From JSC-12 sp033764965 (lineage in GTDB: Bacteria > Cyanobacteriota > Cyanobacteriia > Leptolyngbyales > Leptolyngbyaceae): 64,000 nucleotides of DNA. This document shows, in pieces, positions 37,988 to 47,307 of the stretch. Where the stretch lies: NCBI GenBank assembly GCA_033764965.1, contig JANRIN010000269.1, positions 1 through 64,000 on the forward strand, given 5' to 3'. The position numbers and the translations under genes were made by a program. The notes under the pieces are model-generated. The model saw only the letters and a program-made list of their open reading frames with translations, had not been told where the DNA came from and did no database searches. Positions within the stretch are counted from its first letter, which is position 1. Every line of letters starts with the position of its first letter.

Positions 37988-38881
37988 CTACTCTCCACTC
38001 ATCGCTTGTTTGAGCAACTCCAAAAATGCGAAGGCAGCGGGCGGTAACAGCGCATCAGCTAAGACTGCAACGCTAATGACGCGAAACAAAGGCACAGGCA
38101 AACTACACACCCTAACACCAGAAGGAATGGGTTCTGCGGCTAATCGCGGGCTGATCGCTGCCCCTAAACCTTTCGCAACCATGTTGACGATCGTCGCATC
38201 CGAACGAATTTGATAGGTGGCGTGCAAGGTGATGCCATGATTGGCACAGTGAGCATATACCATCGCATCGCAGCTATCGCCCACGGGAGCCATGATCAGT
38301 GGGTGCCGAGTCAATTCTGCCCACTCCAATTTGCGATCGGCAAACTCCACTCCGGGTGGAAGCAGCACCACAAATTCATCCCGCATCAATTCCCAGGTTT
38401 TGAACTCGTCTCCCACAGGTAGCCAGGTAATGCCAATGTCTGATCGCCCTTTGCGGAGGTCGTCTTCAACTTCGCTGCGATCGTCATATTCTCGAATGTC
38501 AATGGCGATCGCTGGATAACGTCGAGAATATTCGGCTAATACATCCGGCAAAATATGAGTCCCCGGACTGCGAAACGTGGAGAGGCGCAAATGCCCACCG
38601 TCTAATCCTTTAGCAAGATTGGCTTGCTGAATAATATCCTCTAACAAGCGCAACATTTGTCGGGCGCGTTCGACAATTTGTTCGCCAACAGGGGTGAGAT
38701 GGGAGCCATAGCGACCTCGTGCCAGCAACACAATGCCTAACGCCTCCTCCAAGGTGGCGATAGCGTAGCTCACAGCCGATTGAGACATTTGCAACGTGAG
38801 AGCAGCTTCGCTAAAGCTGCCTGTATCAGCAACCGTGACCAGAATCCGAAGTTGCGAGAGTTTAAGCTGGCTGAAACCCAT
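37988..38881 (-). CDS. LysR family transcriptional regulator
   Basis: 297 residues. The N-terminal winged helix-turn-helix is LSQLRILVTVADTGSFSEAA, then MSQSAVSYAIATLEEALG, canonical for LysR. A periplasmic-binding-like effector domain follows (about 90-295; LRLSTFRSPGTHILPDVLAEY, SDIGITWLPVGDEF). The inducer is unknown. It is divergent from a small protein gene at 39045 and the DMT transporter at 39337, which are its likely targets. Confidence 0.92.
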   Translation of the reverse strand: MGFSQLKLSQLRILVTVADTGSFSEAALTLQMSQSAVSYAIATLEEALGIVLLARGRYGSHLTPVGEQIVERARQMLRLLEDIIQQANLAKGLDGGHLRLSTFRSPGTHILPDVLAEYSRRYPAIAIDIREYDDRSEVEDDLRKGRSDIGITWLPVGDEFKTWELMRDEFVVLLPPGVEFADRKLEWAELTRHPLIMAPVGDSCDAMVYAHCANHGITLHATYQIRSDATIVNMVAKGLGAAISPRLAAEPIPSGVRVCSLPVPLFRVISVAVLADALLPPAAFAFLELLKQAMSGE

Positions 38882-39044
38882 ACCAAAATCCCTGAAATCT
38901 TCTGCATTATCTCAACATAAAAATAGCAGTTTGTTTCTCCTATCGAATTTATTCATGGTTGTGATTCGCTGCATCGGTTGTCGGTTCTGGGTGCGATCGC
39001 GGACGATCAAACTCAATGACTTCAGAAATGAGAGGATTGGTGTT

Positions 39045-39290
39045 ATGACATCGTTGAATTTAAGCAGAATCGCCCACTTACCCAAGTTTGACTTGAAGAG
39101 AATCAATTTAGGCAAGATTGCACGATCGTTACTGTCTCAACTGCATCAATCAACAGAGTTGCAAGTTTGGCAAGAATTTGATCAAGCAGAACATTGTTTC
39201 TGGAATGCTTACGACCCCATCACGCAACGCTCTATCTATGGAATTTCCGAAGCAGAAATGCGAGTTTGGATTGAACAACGAAATCAATAA
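39045..39290 (+). CDS. Small hypothetical protein, 81 residues
   Basis: From ATG 39045 the product reads MTSLNLSRIAHLPKFDLKRI and then has a conserved-looking C-terminal half, WQEFDQAEHCFWNAYDP, IYGISEAEMRVWIEQR. AGAGGA lies eight bases before the ATG. The frame remains open upstream into the LysR gene, but that part looks non-coding. Mixed alpha/beta, soluble, no known domain. It is 46 bases ahead of the transporter and divergent from LysR, so probably LysR-controlled. Confidence 0.55.
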   Translation: MTSLNLSRIAHLPKFDLKRINLGKIARSLLSQLHQSTELQVWQEFDQAEHCFWNAYDPITQRSIYGISEAEMRVWIEQRNQ

Positions 39291-39336
39291 CCCGTTGATT
39301 TCAACTTTTAACTGACCAGGAACACGTCCTAAGTTC

Positions 39337-40206
39337 ATGATTGTTCTATCTAAAACTGATCACACTAAAGGCATTCTCCTGTTGCTTGTGACTACAGTGG
39401 TTTGGGGAACTTCTTTTCCATTGCTGAAGCAAGTGCTCCAGGATTTGACTCCACCTATGATTCTGGCAGTGAGGTTTACTGTTGCTGCGATCGCCTTCAT
39501 TCCCTACCTATATCGACTCAAGCTGAAATTGCTGCGTGATGGGGCAATCCTGGGATTGATCTACTTTACAGAGTGTCTGTTGGCATTGTTGGGATTAGAA
39601 ACGATTTCTGCTCATCGCTCCGCCTTCATCATCAGCCTGAATGTGATCCTGGTTCCTCTATTGGGGAGCTTTCTGGGACAGCGGGTATCCCTAAGAATTT
39701 TAGCTGCTGGCGGCGTGGCGATCGCAGGAATGAGTCTCTTGTCCTGGGAAACGGGCAGTTTGGGGTGGGGCGACCTGTTGACCTTCGGCTGCGCGATCGG
39801 AGTTGCCATTTATATCCTGACGCTTGAGGTCATGACTCCACAGCATTCACCGCTCCCGCTGGTGGCAGTTCAGCTTGGTACGATGGCGATATTGAGCATG
39901 GGTTGGGCTGTATTGTCATTCCCAGGGCAACTGAGTGAAGTGTTCATTGCCATCAAGCCCCACTTCAACACCTTGCTTTATTTAGGGTTGGGCGTCAGTG
40001 GGTTGCCGCTCTGGACTCAAGCGCTGGCACAGCGTTGGGTTCCGGCTTCTGAGGCAGCACTGCTTTACACCCTGGAACCTGTATTTGCCAGTGCCTTCTC
40101 GTTCGCCTGGTTAGGAGAAACATTAGGCACTCAAGCTGTTTTTGGGGCAGGGTTGATTCTAGCTGCCACTCTATTGAGTCAACGTCCCGATCGTGGGTCT
40201 AAGTGA
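39337..40206 (+). CDS. EamA/DMT-superfamily transporter
   Basis: 289 residues, ten predicted membrane segments in two homologous EamA halves. Typical start GILLLLVTTVVWGTSFPLLK and the second-half motif PASEAALLYTLEPVFASAFSF. Such proteins export amino acids or other small metabolites, or import sugars-phosphates; the substrate cannot be told. It is preceded by the 81-residue gene and, divergently, by LysR. Confidence 0.9.
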   Translation: MIVLSKTDHTKGILLLLVTTVVWGTSFPLLKQVLQDLTPPMILAVRFTVAAIAFIPYLYRLKLKLLRDGAILGLIYFTECLLALLGLETISAHRSAFIISLNVILVPLLGSFLGQRVSLRILAAGGVAIAGMSLLSWETGSLGWGDLLTFGCAIGVAIYILTLEVMTPQHSPLPLVAVQLGTMAILSMGWAVLSFPGQLSEVFIAIKPHFNTLLYLGLGVSGLPLWTQALAQRWVPASEAALLYTLEPVFASAFSFAWLGETLGTQAVFGAGLILAATLLSQRPDRGSK

Positions 40207-40416
40207 GTTGTGATTGCGTAGATTGCGTAGGATCTGTCAGGCACCGCCGCACCGCTGCACCAATCCTCCTTGCTACTGAAAACTCTCGGTCCAGTCCGTT
40301 ATCAAAAAGGGCTTATGTCTTAAGACAGATTGTTTTTTCTGCCCCCAATAGCCAGAAATAGAAATCAAGAACATTATAAATTTTGAGCACGATCGCGTTC
40401 TATCAGCGATACCTTA

Positions 40417-43400
40417 ATGTTGAAGGTCAAACGCATGAGGGCAGAGGAATACGAGGCGATGGCTGAGGAGTTGTTTGTTGGCGGCGGCGAGATGGGAGCG
40501 TTGCTACGCTCGCACGATTGGTCACAAACACAGCTTGGCGCGATCGAAACCTGGTCGGATAGCCTGAAAACAGCAGTACAGACTCTATTAATCGAACTTG
40601 ATCGAGCCAAGCTCCTGGAAAAACAACCGTTGAGCGCTGACCTGCCGCCCGCAGACATTGTGGCTATTATCCTACAAGAAACGGCTCAGGCAAATGACTT
40701 TCGCGGCAAACTGACGGAGGCTCTGCGTCCACTGAGTGACCCGACTGAGATTCAAGCGATCGCCGCGCGGATTTTGGGCGAGTCTCTTGGTGTAAACCGC
40801 GTCATCTACACCGATGTCATCTCGGATGGCACAGAAGTGCTGGTTCATAAAAACTACACTAACGGCGTGGCGGAGTTGAGTGGGCGCTACCTGTTGGAAA
40901 AATATCGGCGCAACCTGCCTGAGAATCATCAGGCAGGGCAAACTCAGATTGTCACTGATATTCCCAATAATCCCAGGTATACGGATGCTGAGAAGGCGAG
41001 GTATCGCGCGATCGACGTTGCTGCCCACATCGATGTACCTCTGATTAAAAACAACCGATTTGTGGCGCTGCTTGCGGTGCATCAATCCAATCCGCGCCAG
41101 TGGACAGAAGCGGAAGTCAAACGGGTTGAAGAAACCGCAGAACAAACCTGGGCAGCCGTGGAACGTGCCCGTGCTGAAGCCGCATTACGCGATTCAGAAG
41201 AACGTTTTCGCCAACTCTCTGATGCGCTGCCACAGTTGGTTTGGACGGCTCAACCAGATGGCAAAGTGGATTATGTAAATGGGCAGTGGTTGAGCTATAC
41301 CAGCATTCCCCCTCAAGAGTTTTACGCCTGGGGTTGGCAGAAAATTGTGCATCCTGACGATTTGCCAGCGACTTTAACCGTTTGGGCAGAAGCGTTACAA
41401 ACGGGTGAACCGATCGACATTAAGCATCGCTTCCGTCGCTCGGATGGGCAGTGGCGCTGGCAACTTGTGCGGGGCATTTCATTCAAAAATGATGCTGGGC
41501 AAGTTGTGAAGTGGTTTGGTACTTGTACCGACATTCATGAAAACGAGATGCGGGATCTGGATGCGCGGTTTTTGGAAGACTTGGGCGATTGGTTCCGCCA
41601 AGCTTCAAAGGATCGCCTGCGTGCCAGTGAGAGCGTTGATGATGTGATGCAGACGATCGCGCAACGGTTGGGTCAATACCTGGACGCATCGCGCTGTTGC
41701 TTTGCTGAAATTGATCGCGCAGCCGATCAATGGACTGTTTCTCACGATTACACTTCCATTGCCGAACTCCCCTCGCTGGTAGGCAATCACTCCATTTCGA
41801 CGTTTCCCCCAGAGGTGATCACTGCGCTTCAAGCTGGACGGGCTGTCAATGTCCCTGATGCGATGACAGACCCAATAACGGCAGCACTCTACGCAACACG
41901 CTATCAACCACTCGATATCCGTTCCTTTGTCGTTGTGCCCCTACTGCGCGAGGGACAGTGGGTGTCTGCGATCGGCGTGTTCATGAATACACCCCACCCC
42001 TGGACAGAGCGGGAATTGGTGTTGATCAGTACTGTTGCTGAACGAACCTGGAACACGATCGAGAATTTGCGCCTTCTTGCTGAACTGCAAGTTAGTGAGG
42101 CACAATTCCGCAACATGGCAGACTACGCTCCAATCATGGTGTGGGTTACGGATGCCAGAGGCTACTGCACCTATCTCAGCCAAAGCTGGTATGAGTTTTC
42201 GGGGCAAACTGAGGCTACCGGCTTAGGGTTTGGTTGGCTGGATATCGTTCATCCAAACGATCGCGCATTCTCCGAAGCGACCTTTCTTGCTGCCAACGAG
42301 CGCCAGGAAGCTTTTCAAATTGAATATCGGCTGCGTCGCCAGGATGGACAATATCGCACCTGCATTGATGCGGCAAAACCCCGGTTTGGGGCAGATGGTG
42401 AATTTAAGGGCTACATTGGCTCTGTGATTGATATTGACGATCGCATTCAAGCCGAAGCCGAACGGGAACAACTCCTGCAACGGGAACAAACGGCACGGGA
42501 AGCGGCTGAGACTGCCAATCGGATTAAGGATGAATTTCTGGCGGTGCTGTCCCATGAGTTGCGATCGCCCCTCAACCCCATCCTTGGCTGGTCTAAACTG
42601 CTCCGTCACGGCAAACTTGATGCCACCAGAACGGTTAATGCTATAGAAATCATTGAACGCAACGCCCAACTCCAGGTGCAGCTCATTGAGGATCTCCTTG
42701 ACATCTCGCGCATCCTGCGCGGCAAGTTAGCCCTGACTGTAGCACCTGTGGACTTAAGCGCTGTCATCGCTGCCGCATTAGAAACCGTTCAACTTGCTGC
42801 CGAGGCGAAGTCACTGCAAATTCAAACACTCCTCTCACCCACGGTTGGTACTGTGAACGGTGATGCTGGACGATTGCAGCAGGTTGTCTGGAATTTGTTG
42901 TCCAATGCAGTCAAATTCACATCCCCCGGGGGATGGATTGAGGTGAGACTGGAGGAGATAGGGAACAGGCACGCCCAAATTACCGTTGCCGACAGCGGCA
43001 AAGGTATCAGTCCTGAGTTTCTGCCCTACGTGTTTGAACATTTTCGGCAGGAAGATGGAGCAACCACGCGCAAATTTGGTGGATTGGGATTGGGGTTAGC
43101 GATCGCCCGTCAAATTGTGGAACTGCATGGCGGTCAAATCAGTGTCGAGAGTTCTGGGGAAGGGCAAGGAACAACGTTTATCGTCAGGTTACCGCTGTTT
43201 AAGCGTTGGGCAGAGGGGGAGCCGGGGCGAGCGGAGGAACCACCCCGCCTCAGCCCTTCAACGTCTCAGCCCCTCACCGGATTACTGATTTTAGTAGTGG
43301 ATGATGACCATGATTCGCGAGAACTTGTTGCATTTGTGCTAGAACAGGCGGGCGCGAATACTACCCAGGTTGCGTCGGGCATTGAAGCACTACAAGTCAT

Positions 43401-43653
43401 TGAACAGGTTATTCCTGGCTTAATCATCAGTGATATTGGAATGCCGGATCTGGATGGTTACGGGTTGCTGCAAAAAATTCGGGCACGAGCATCACTGGGG
43501 CAAATTCCAGCCATTGCTCTAACTGCCTATGCTGGAGAACTGGATCAACAGCAAGCGATCGCGGCAGGTTTTCAAATCCATCTATCCAAGCCAGTCGATC
43601 CGGAAGCATTGGTTGAAGCCGTTGTGACTTTAATCAAAAGCAGTCCAGCATGA
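40417..43653 (+). CDS. PAS/GAF hybrid histidine kinase with receiver
   Basis: 1078 residues, no membrane segment. It starts with a partial PAS typical of these kinases (GGGEMGALLRSHDWSQTQLG), then GAF (about 105-250), PAS (265-380), a second GAF (395-560), PAS (570-690), HisKA with LSHELRSPLNP (His713), ATPase with LLSNAVKFT, DSGKGISPEFLPYVF and GLGLGLAIARQIVELHGG, and a C-terminal receiver (VVDDDHDSREL, ISDIGMPDLDGY). The first GAF is of the BphP/GAF_2-like type without bilin Cys. It stands alone, with no regulator beside it. ATG 40417 lacks a clear ribosome site; ATG 40435 is possible. Confidence 0.92.
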   Translation: MLKVKRMRAEEYEAMAEELFVGGGEMGALLRSHDWSQTQLGAIETWSDSLKTAVQTLLIELDRAKLLEKQPLSADLPPADIVAIILQETAQANDFRGKLTEALRPLSDPTEIQAIAARILGESLGVNRVIYTDVISDGTEVLVHKNYTNGVAELSGRYLLEKYRRNLPENHQAGQTQIVTDIPNNPRYTDAEKARYRAIDVAAHIDVPLIKNNRFVALLAVHQSNPRQWTEAEVKRVEETAEQTWAAVERARAEAALRDSEERFRQLSDALPQLVWTAQPDGKVDYVNGQWLSYTSIPPQEFYAWGWQKIVHPDDLPATLTVWAEALQTGEPIDIKHRFRRSDGQWRWQLVRGISFKNDAGQVVKWFGTCTDIHENEMRDLDARFLEDLGDWFRQASKDRLRASESVDDVMQTIAQRLGQYLDASRCCFAEIDRAADQWTVSHDYTSIAELPSLVGNHSISTFPPEVITALQAGRAVNVPDAMTDPITAALYATRYQPLDIRSFVVVPLLREGQWVSAIGVFMNTPHPWTERELVLISTVAERTWNTIENLRLLAELQVSEAQFRNMADYAPIMVWVTDARGYCTYLSQSWYEFSGQTEATGLGFGWLDIVHPNDRAFSEATFLAANERQEAFQIEYRLRRQDGQYRTCIDAAKPRFGADGEFKGYIGSVIDIDDRIQAEAEREQLLQREQTAREAAETANRIKDEFLAVLSHELRSPLNPILGWSKLLRHGKLDATRTVNAIEIIERNAQLQVQLIEDLLDISRILRGKLALTVAPVDLSAVIAAALETVQLAAEAKSLQIQTLLSPTVGTVNGDAGRLQQVVWNLLSNAVKFTSPGGWIEVRLEEIGNRHAQITVADSGKGISPEFLPYVFEHFRQEDGATTRKFGGLGLGLAIARQIVELHGGQISVESSGEGQGTTFIVRLPLFKRWAEGEPGRAEEPPRLSPSTSQPLTGLLILVVDDDHDSRELVAFVLEQAGANTTQVASGIEALQVIEQVIPGLIISDIGMPDLDGYGLLQKIRARASLGQIPAIALTAYAGELDQQQAIAAGFQIHLSKPVDPEALVEAVVTLIKSSPA

Positions 43654-44159
43654 GTGCGATCGCCCAGCAGGAAGGTCAACTCACATCGTGCACCCGTTGT
43701 AGGAAAAGCTTTGAAATAAATTTTAGACTCAAAGCTAAAACCTATTAAACCAGGTTAGGACTCTTTTTAGTCAATCTTATAATCAGTTCAAATAGACTGA
43801 AAATACTATCCAGCCTTCTTGAGAAGACTTTTACTATGAGATAGAAAATTTATCTCTTGGCGAGACAGAACATTCAATTGAGAATAGAGCAAGATCTAAG
43901 TAGAGTTAATACTAAAACAATTAATTAGTAAGGATTAATTAAAGTAGAAGTGATTTACATAAAACTGACTTGATTTATCTAAATTAGTAATAAAAGTAAA
44001 GCAATGAAGTAATAAAACTAACTTCTTAAAGGAGTGAAAAAATAAACTAATGATATATAACTTCTATATTTATAGATTTTTTGATCACTATGCACATTCT
44101 GTAGAAGTTAACAAGCTCTAAAATTGAACCCAACTTAGTAATTAGTGTGAGGACCTGTC
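43654..44159. other. Intergenic region with repeat B2 and porin leader
   Basis: 506 bases. The left half is fold-back element B (43685-43895). The right half (43900-44159) is markedly AT-rich leader of the porin gene; no gene seen in it. Confidence 0.55.
43685..43895. repeat. Fold-back repeat, family B copy 3
   Basis: Starts ATCGTGCACCCGTT and ends GAGCAAGAT. It shares GAAATAAATTT, CTCAAAGCTAAAACCTA and the terminal GAGAATAG block with copy 1, and CTTCTTGAGAAGACT plus TTCAATTGAGAATAG with copy 2. Longest copy (211 bases). Confidence 0.6.
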
Positions 44160-45890
44160 ATGGCAAACTTGACGTTGAAACTGCTGGTAATAAATTTGAC
44201 GATCGCCGGTTGCAATCTCTTGCCCAATGGGGCGATTGCCGACGATCTATCTCCCCAATCACTCAGCAGTAACTCCGCTGCTGAACTGGGTTCTCTACAA
44301 CAAGTCACATCTGTATCGCAGCTATCAGATGTCAGACCAACAGATTGGGCATTTCAAGCATTGCAGTCCCTGGTTGAGCGCTATGGTTGCATCGTCGGCT
44401 ATCCCGACAAAACCTATCGCGGTAATCGTGCCCTGAGTCGATATGAATTTGCGGCAGGTCTCAATGCGTGTTTAGACAAGATTCAAGAACTGATTGCAGC
44501 AGCGACGGCTGATTTTGTTCGCAAAGAAGATCTGGAATCAGTGAAGCGCTTGCAAGAGGAGTTTGCCGCAGAACTAGCTGCTCTACGAGGTCGCGTTGAA
44601 GCCTTAGAAGTCCGCACAGCAACCCTGGAAAAACAGCAATTCTCCACCACTACTAAGTTAAACGGTGAAGTGATTGCCTATCTGGGAGATGCGTTTGGAG
44701 ACGCTGCGGGGGATGCGAATGAAACGACATTTAATTATCGAGTGCGCTTGAATCTCGACACCAGTTTTTGGGGTAGAGATCGGCTCCGGATACGCCTTCA
44801 AGCTGCCAATATGCGCCTATTTAGCGCTGGCAATCCCAACATCGATAACGCAACTGGAGGATTTGGCGCACCGCAGCGATTTGCTTCCACCTTTGCGGGG
44901 GCTTTCTCGGATGAAGCTCGCTTGCTCCCTTCACCCGCATCTCAAGGAGAAAACGATAGCGCGCTCAGAATTCATATCTTGAGTTACGATTTTCCCCTTG
45001 GCGATCGCCTTTCCATCTACACGGCAGCCGGTGTTACCGATCCAACCTTCCTGGGAGCCGATCCAATTTCGCCCTTCTCCGACTTTGCCACTGGCTCCCT
45101 TTCCAACTTTGGTAATTCCAACCCCGTCTATTATCCCCTGGGCAACCGGGCAGGCTTTGGTTTCAATTTCAAACTTGCGGACTGGCTCACGATCGCGGGG
45201 GGCTACATTGGGCAAGACGTGAATGACATTGGTGGACCCAACATTCCCTTAGCCTCATCCGGCATTTTTAACGGGGGCAACGCCGCCTTTGGGCAACTGA
45301 CGCTGTACGTCAACAAACTGACGGCTGGCTTCCTCTATACGCACACCTACACGCCCCAATTTGGCATCGACACACTGGCTGGTAGCAATGCAGCGAAAGT
45401 CAGTACTGGCGGCTTCAGTACCCCCAATGACGATCGCGTGTCTGCCAACCACTATGGGTTCATTGCGAACTACAAATTCAGCAGCAAATTTCAACTGGGG
45501 GGATGGGTTGGCTTGTCGAATGCAAGGGTCTTGGGTGTAGACACTTTGGGCGTGCCTACTGGCAATCGTGGCGATGTCAAAGTGCTTAACTACGCAGCGA
45601 CTCTAGCCTTTCCAGATTTATTCAAACAAGGAAATCTAGGTGGCATTGTATTTGGAATGCAGCCAAAGGTAATTGATACCAGTAACTCTAGAGTGGCAGA
45701 AGCGATCGGGCTACCGGAAGGACGGCGAGAAGATCGCAGCACCGGATTTCATATCGAAGCCTTCTATCGAATTCAACTGACCGACAACATTTCCATCACG
45801 CCCGGTGTGTTTTGGTTAACCGCTCCCAACCACGACAGTCGCAACCCCGATGCGATCATTGGTGTGGTTCGCACATCCTTTGTTTTCTAA
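44160..45890 (+). CDS. SLH-domain iron-uptake/OprB-type porin (copy 1)
   Basis: 576 residues. An N-terminal export signal (about 1-28) is followed by an SLH domain (about 55-110: VRPTDWAFQALQSLVERYGC, then GYPDKTYRGNRALSRYEFA), a coiled coil (110-160, ALRGRVEALEVRTATLEKQ) and a C-terminal beta-barrel ending in the aromatic residue Phe (TSFVF). This is the standard cyanobacterial outer-membrane porin layout: SLH binds peptidoglycan and the barrel passes ions or small solutes. Its closest relative in the window is the porin at 52911; the two match closely across their whole length. Confidence 0.92.
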   Translation: MANLTLKLLVINLTIAGCNLLPNGAIADDLSPQSLSSNSAAELGSLQQVTSVSQLSDVRPTDWAFQALQSLVERYGCIVGYPDKTYRGNRALSRYEFAAGLNACLDKIQELIAAATADFVRKEDLESVKRLQEEFAAELAALRGRVEALEVRTATLEKQQFSTTTKLNGEVIAYLGDAFGDAAGDANETTFNYRVRLNLDTSFWGRDRLRIRLQAANMRLFSAGNPNIDNATGGFGAPQRFASTFAGAFSDEARLLPSPASQGENDSALRIHILSYDFPLGDRLSIYTAAGVTDPTFLGADPISPFSDFATGSLSNFGNSNPVYYPLGNRAGFGFNFKLADWLTIAGGYIGQDVNDIGGPNIPLASSGIFNGGNAAFGQLTLYVNKLTAGFLYTHTYTPQFGIDTLAGSNAAKVSTGGFSTPNDDRVSANHYGFIANYKFSSKFQLGGWVGLSNARVLGVDTLGVPTGNRGDVKVLNYAATLAFPDLFKQGNLGGIVFGMQPKVIDTSNSRVAEAIGLPEGRREDRSTGFHIEAFYRIQLTDNISITPGVFWLTAPNHDSRNPDAIIGVVRTSFVF

Positions 45891-46466
45891 TCAAAATCGA
45901 ATCGTAATTCGATCGCAGGCATCTCCTACAAGCTCCTACACCCTATCAAAACGTCAGCTATCTTCAGTAGGAGAATCTTCTAGTCGGAGAGAATAGGGTA
46001 GGGGTAGGGGCAGATCAGCTCGTGGAGGGATTTGCGCGACTCGGCAAGCCGTGCTGGGGCAAATTGCCCAGCATCGCCCTCAACGCCGGATTCCCCACGG
46101 GTATTGATCGACTTAACCAGCCCGGAGAAATGCGGCAAGTTTCTTCATCTTGGGAATCCGAACGCCCACTTCCAACTGCCTGACCTGTGGGTGAGGATGC
46201 TCAAGGGTAAGCGCGGGTTGCATCTGGTGGTTCTGTATTTGGTGATTGGGACATAGCGAGTGCTTTGGCGCTTTCGGGTCTGGCGTGGTAAGGGCTATCC
46301 GAGTCCGGTGCAACGGGCGTGTAAGTGGTTGGCACCGTTGCCAACTCAGTGAAGCCGAGGCAGGGTCGTGATTGGGCAAGCAGATACGGAATTTGACACG
46401 ACCAAGTTTCTCAAAGCCGTGCGAAAACGCACTTGGCGAGCCGTAGTCGGGTAAAAAGGTTTTGCC
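45891..46466. other. Gene-poor stretch with a transposase relic
   Basis: Between the porin stop and the TetR promoter. It holds a small hairpin ATCGAAT-CGTA-ATTCGAT at 45896-45913, probably the porin's 3' end signal, and the decayed transposase at 46090-46454. Confidence 0.5.
46090..46454 (+). pseudogene. Decayed DDE transposase fragment
   Basis: One frame reads LPDLWVRMLKGKRGLHLVVL, stop (46254), then RVLWRFRVWRGKGYPSPVQR, stop (about 46350), then QADTEFDTTKFLKAVRKRTW and RAVVG. The 'W.FRV.RGKG.PSP.QLA' and 'AD..FD...F...VR' blocks are characteristic of IS4/IS701-like transposases of cyanobacteria. Two in-frame stops and missing ends show it is dead. It lies between porin copy 1 and the TetR promoter. 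Confidence 0.6.
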
Positions 46467-46495
46467 TTGACTGATAACCGTCTGGACGGTATAGT
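46467..46495 (+). promoter_or_regulatory. Sigma70-type promoter of the TetR gene
   Basis: TTGACT (46467-46472), a spacer of exactly 17 bases, and TATAGT (46490-46495). The operator ACCGTCTGGACGGT fills the spacer. The same arrangement, with TTGACG and TACAGT, stands before the P450 gene at 54862-54890. Confidence 0.75.
46477..46490. promoter_or_regulatory. TetR operator O1
   Basis: ACCGTCTGGACGGT, a 14-base palindrome (centre TG, not symmetric), located in the promoter spacer of the TetR gene. Four copies occur in the window: here, 46515, 54872 and 54909. A bound repressor would block RNA polymerase. Confidence 0.75.
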
Positions 46496-46505
46496 TAATT
46501 CAGGA

Positions 46506-46537
46506 GTGAGCAGTACCGTCCAGACGGTACTGCTCAC
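46506..46537. promoter_or_regulatory. TetR operator O2 inside a 32-bp palindrome
   Basis: GTGAGCAGTACCGTC and GACGGTACTGCTCAC form perfect 15-base arms around CA. The core ACCGTCCAGACGGT (46515-46528) is the operator in the opposite orientation, centred 38 bases from O1. In RNA the site would also form a stable hairpin in the leader. Confidence 0.7.
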
Positions 46538-46565
46538 TTGAAATCTTGATTGTCAAAGAGGTGAG

Positions 46566-47195
46566 ATGATGCCCTATACTGACTGGACGGTAACAAACCC
46601 CGTCCCCCTTCAATTGGCTGCTATGGCTCCTGCTAAATCGGTTAAATCACGATCGCTCACCCGGGAAACGTTGCTGCGAGCGGCAACTCAAGTCATTCTG
46701 GAACACGGTGTAGAGGCGTTGACCCTGGATGCAGTGGCACGGCAGGCAGGCGTGAGCAAAGGTGGATTGCTCTACCACTTCCCCAACAAAAATGCGCTGG
46801 TGGTAGGGTTAGGAGAGCAATTGATACACGAGTTTGAAACAGCGCTGCAAACTGAGTTTGACCAGGATGATGCACCGGGAACACCGGGACAGTGGACAAG
46901 AGCCTATATTCGCTCGACCCTACGCATGAGCGGACAAACCTTAGCACTGGTGGCGCGTTTGTCTTCTCTGATTGTGGAAATGCCGCCGGAGTTACTAACC
47001 TCGGCTGATGCCTATGAGCAACGCTGTCGGCAGCGGATTGAAAGCGATGGTCTTGATCCGACGCAGGCAACCATTATTCAATTAGCGATCGATGGGCTGT
47101 GGTTTTCAGAGTTGTTTCAACTGGGCGCACCGGAAGAATTCCGCCGAACTCAAGTAATCGAAACACTATTGGCGATGACGCGATTACCTCAATAA
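46566..47195 (+). CDS. TetR family regulator of the P450/guanidine cluster (inferred)
   Basis: 209 residues. The DNA-binding domain (about 30-78) reads TRETLLRAATQVILEHGVEA, then LDAVARQAGVSKGGLLYHFPNKNALV, typical TetR. The ligand domain ends LAIDGLWFSELFQLG. AGAGGTG precedes ATG 46566; ATG 46623 is an alternative start. A half-operator (CTGGACGGT) lies within the first codons. Its promoter has two ACCGTCYRGACGGT operators and the P450 promoter at 54862 has two more in the same geometry, so I infer that it represses itself and that cluster. The likely inducer is the cluster's substrate or product. Confidence 0.9.
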   Translation: MMPYTDWTVTNPVPLQLAAMAPAKSVKSRSLTRETLLRAATQVILEHGVEALTLDAVARQAGVSKGGLLYHFPNKNALVVGLGEQLIHEFETALQTEFDQDDAPGTPGQWTRAYIRSTLRMSGQTLALVARLSSLIVEMPPELLTSADAYEQRCRQRIESDGLDPTQATIIQLAIDGLWFSELFQLGAPEEFRRTQVIETLLAMTRLPQ

Positions 47196-47307
47196 CTTGA
47201 CTGAATTCAACAGCTTAATTAATTGAGTGATGATACCGTTGCAGGTTGCTCATCCGGTTTGGTCTGAAAATTTTTACCTCATTTCACATCCATTCAAGGA
47301 GACTACT

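Noticed and set aside
38796..39044. Upstream extension of the 81-residue gene
   Set aside because: It overlaps the LysR start antisense and shows no protein character; ATG 39045 has its own ribosome site.
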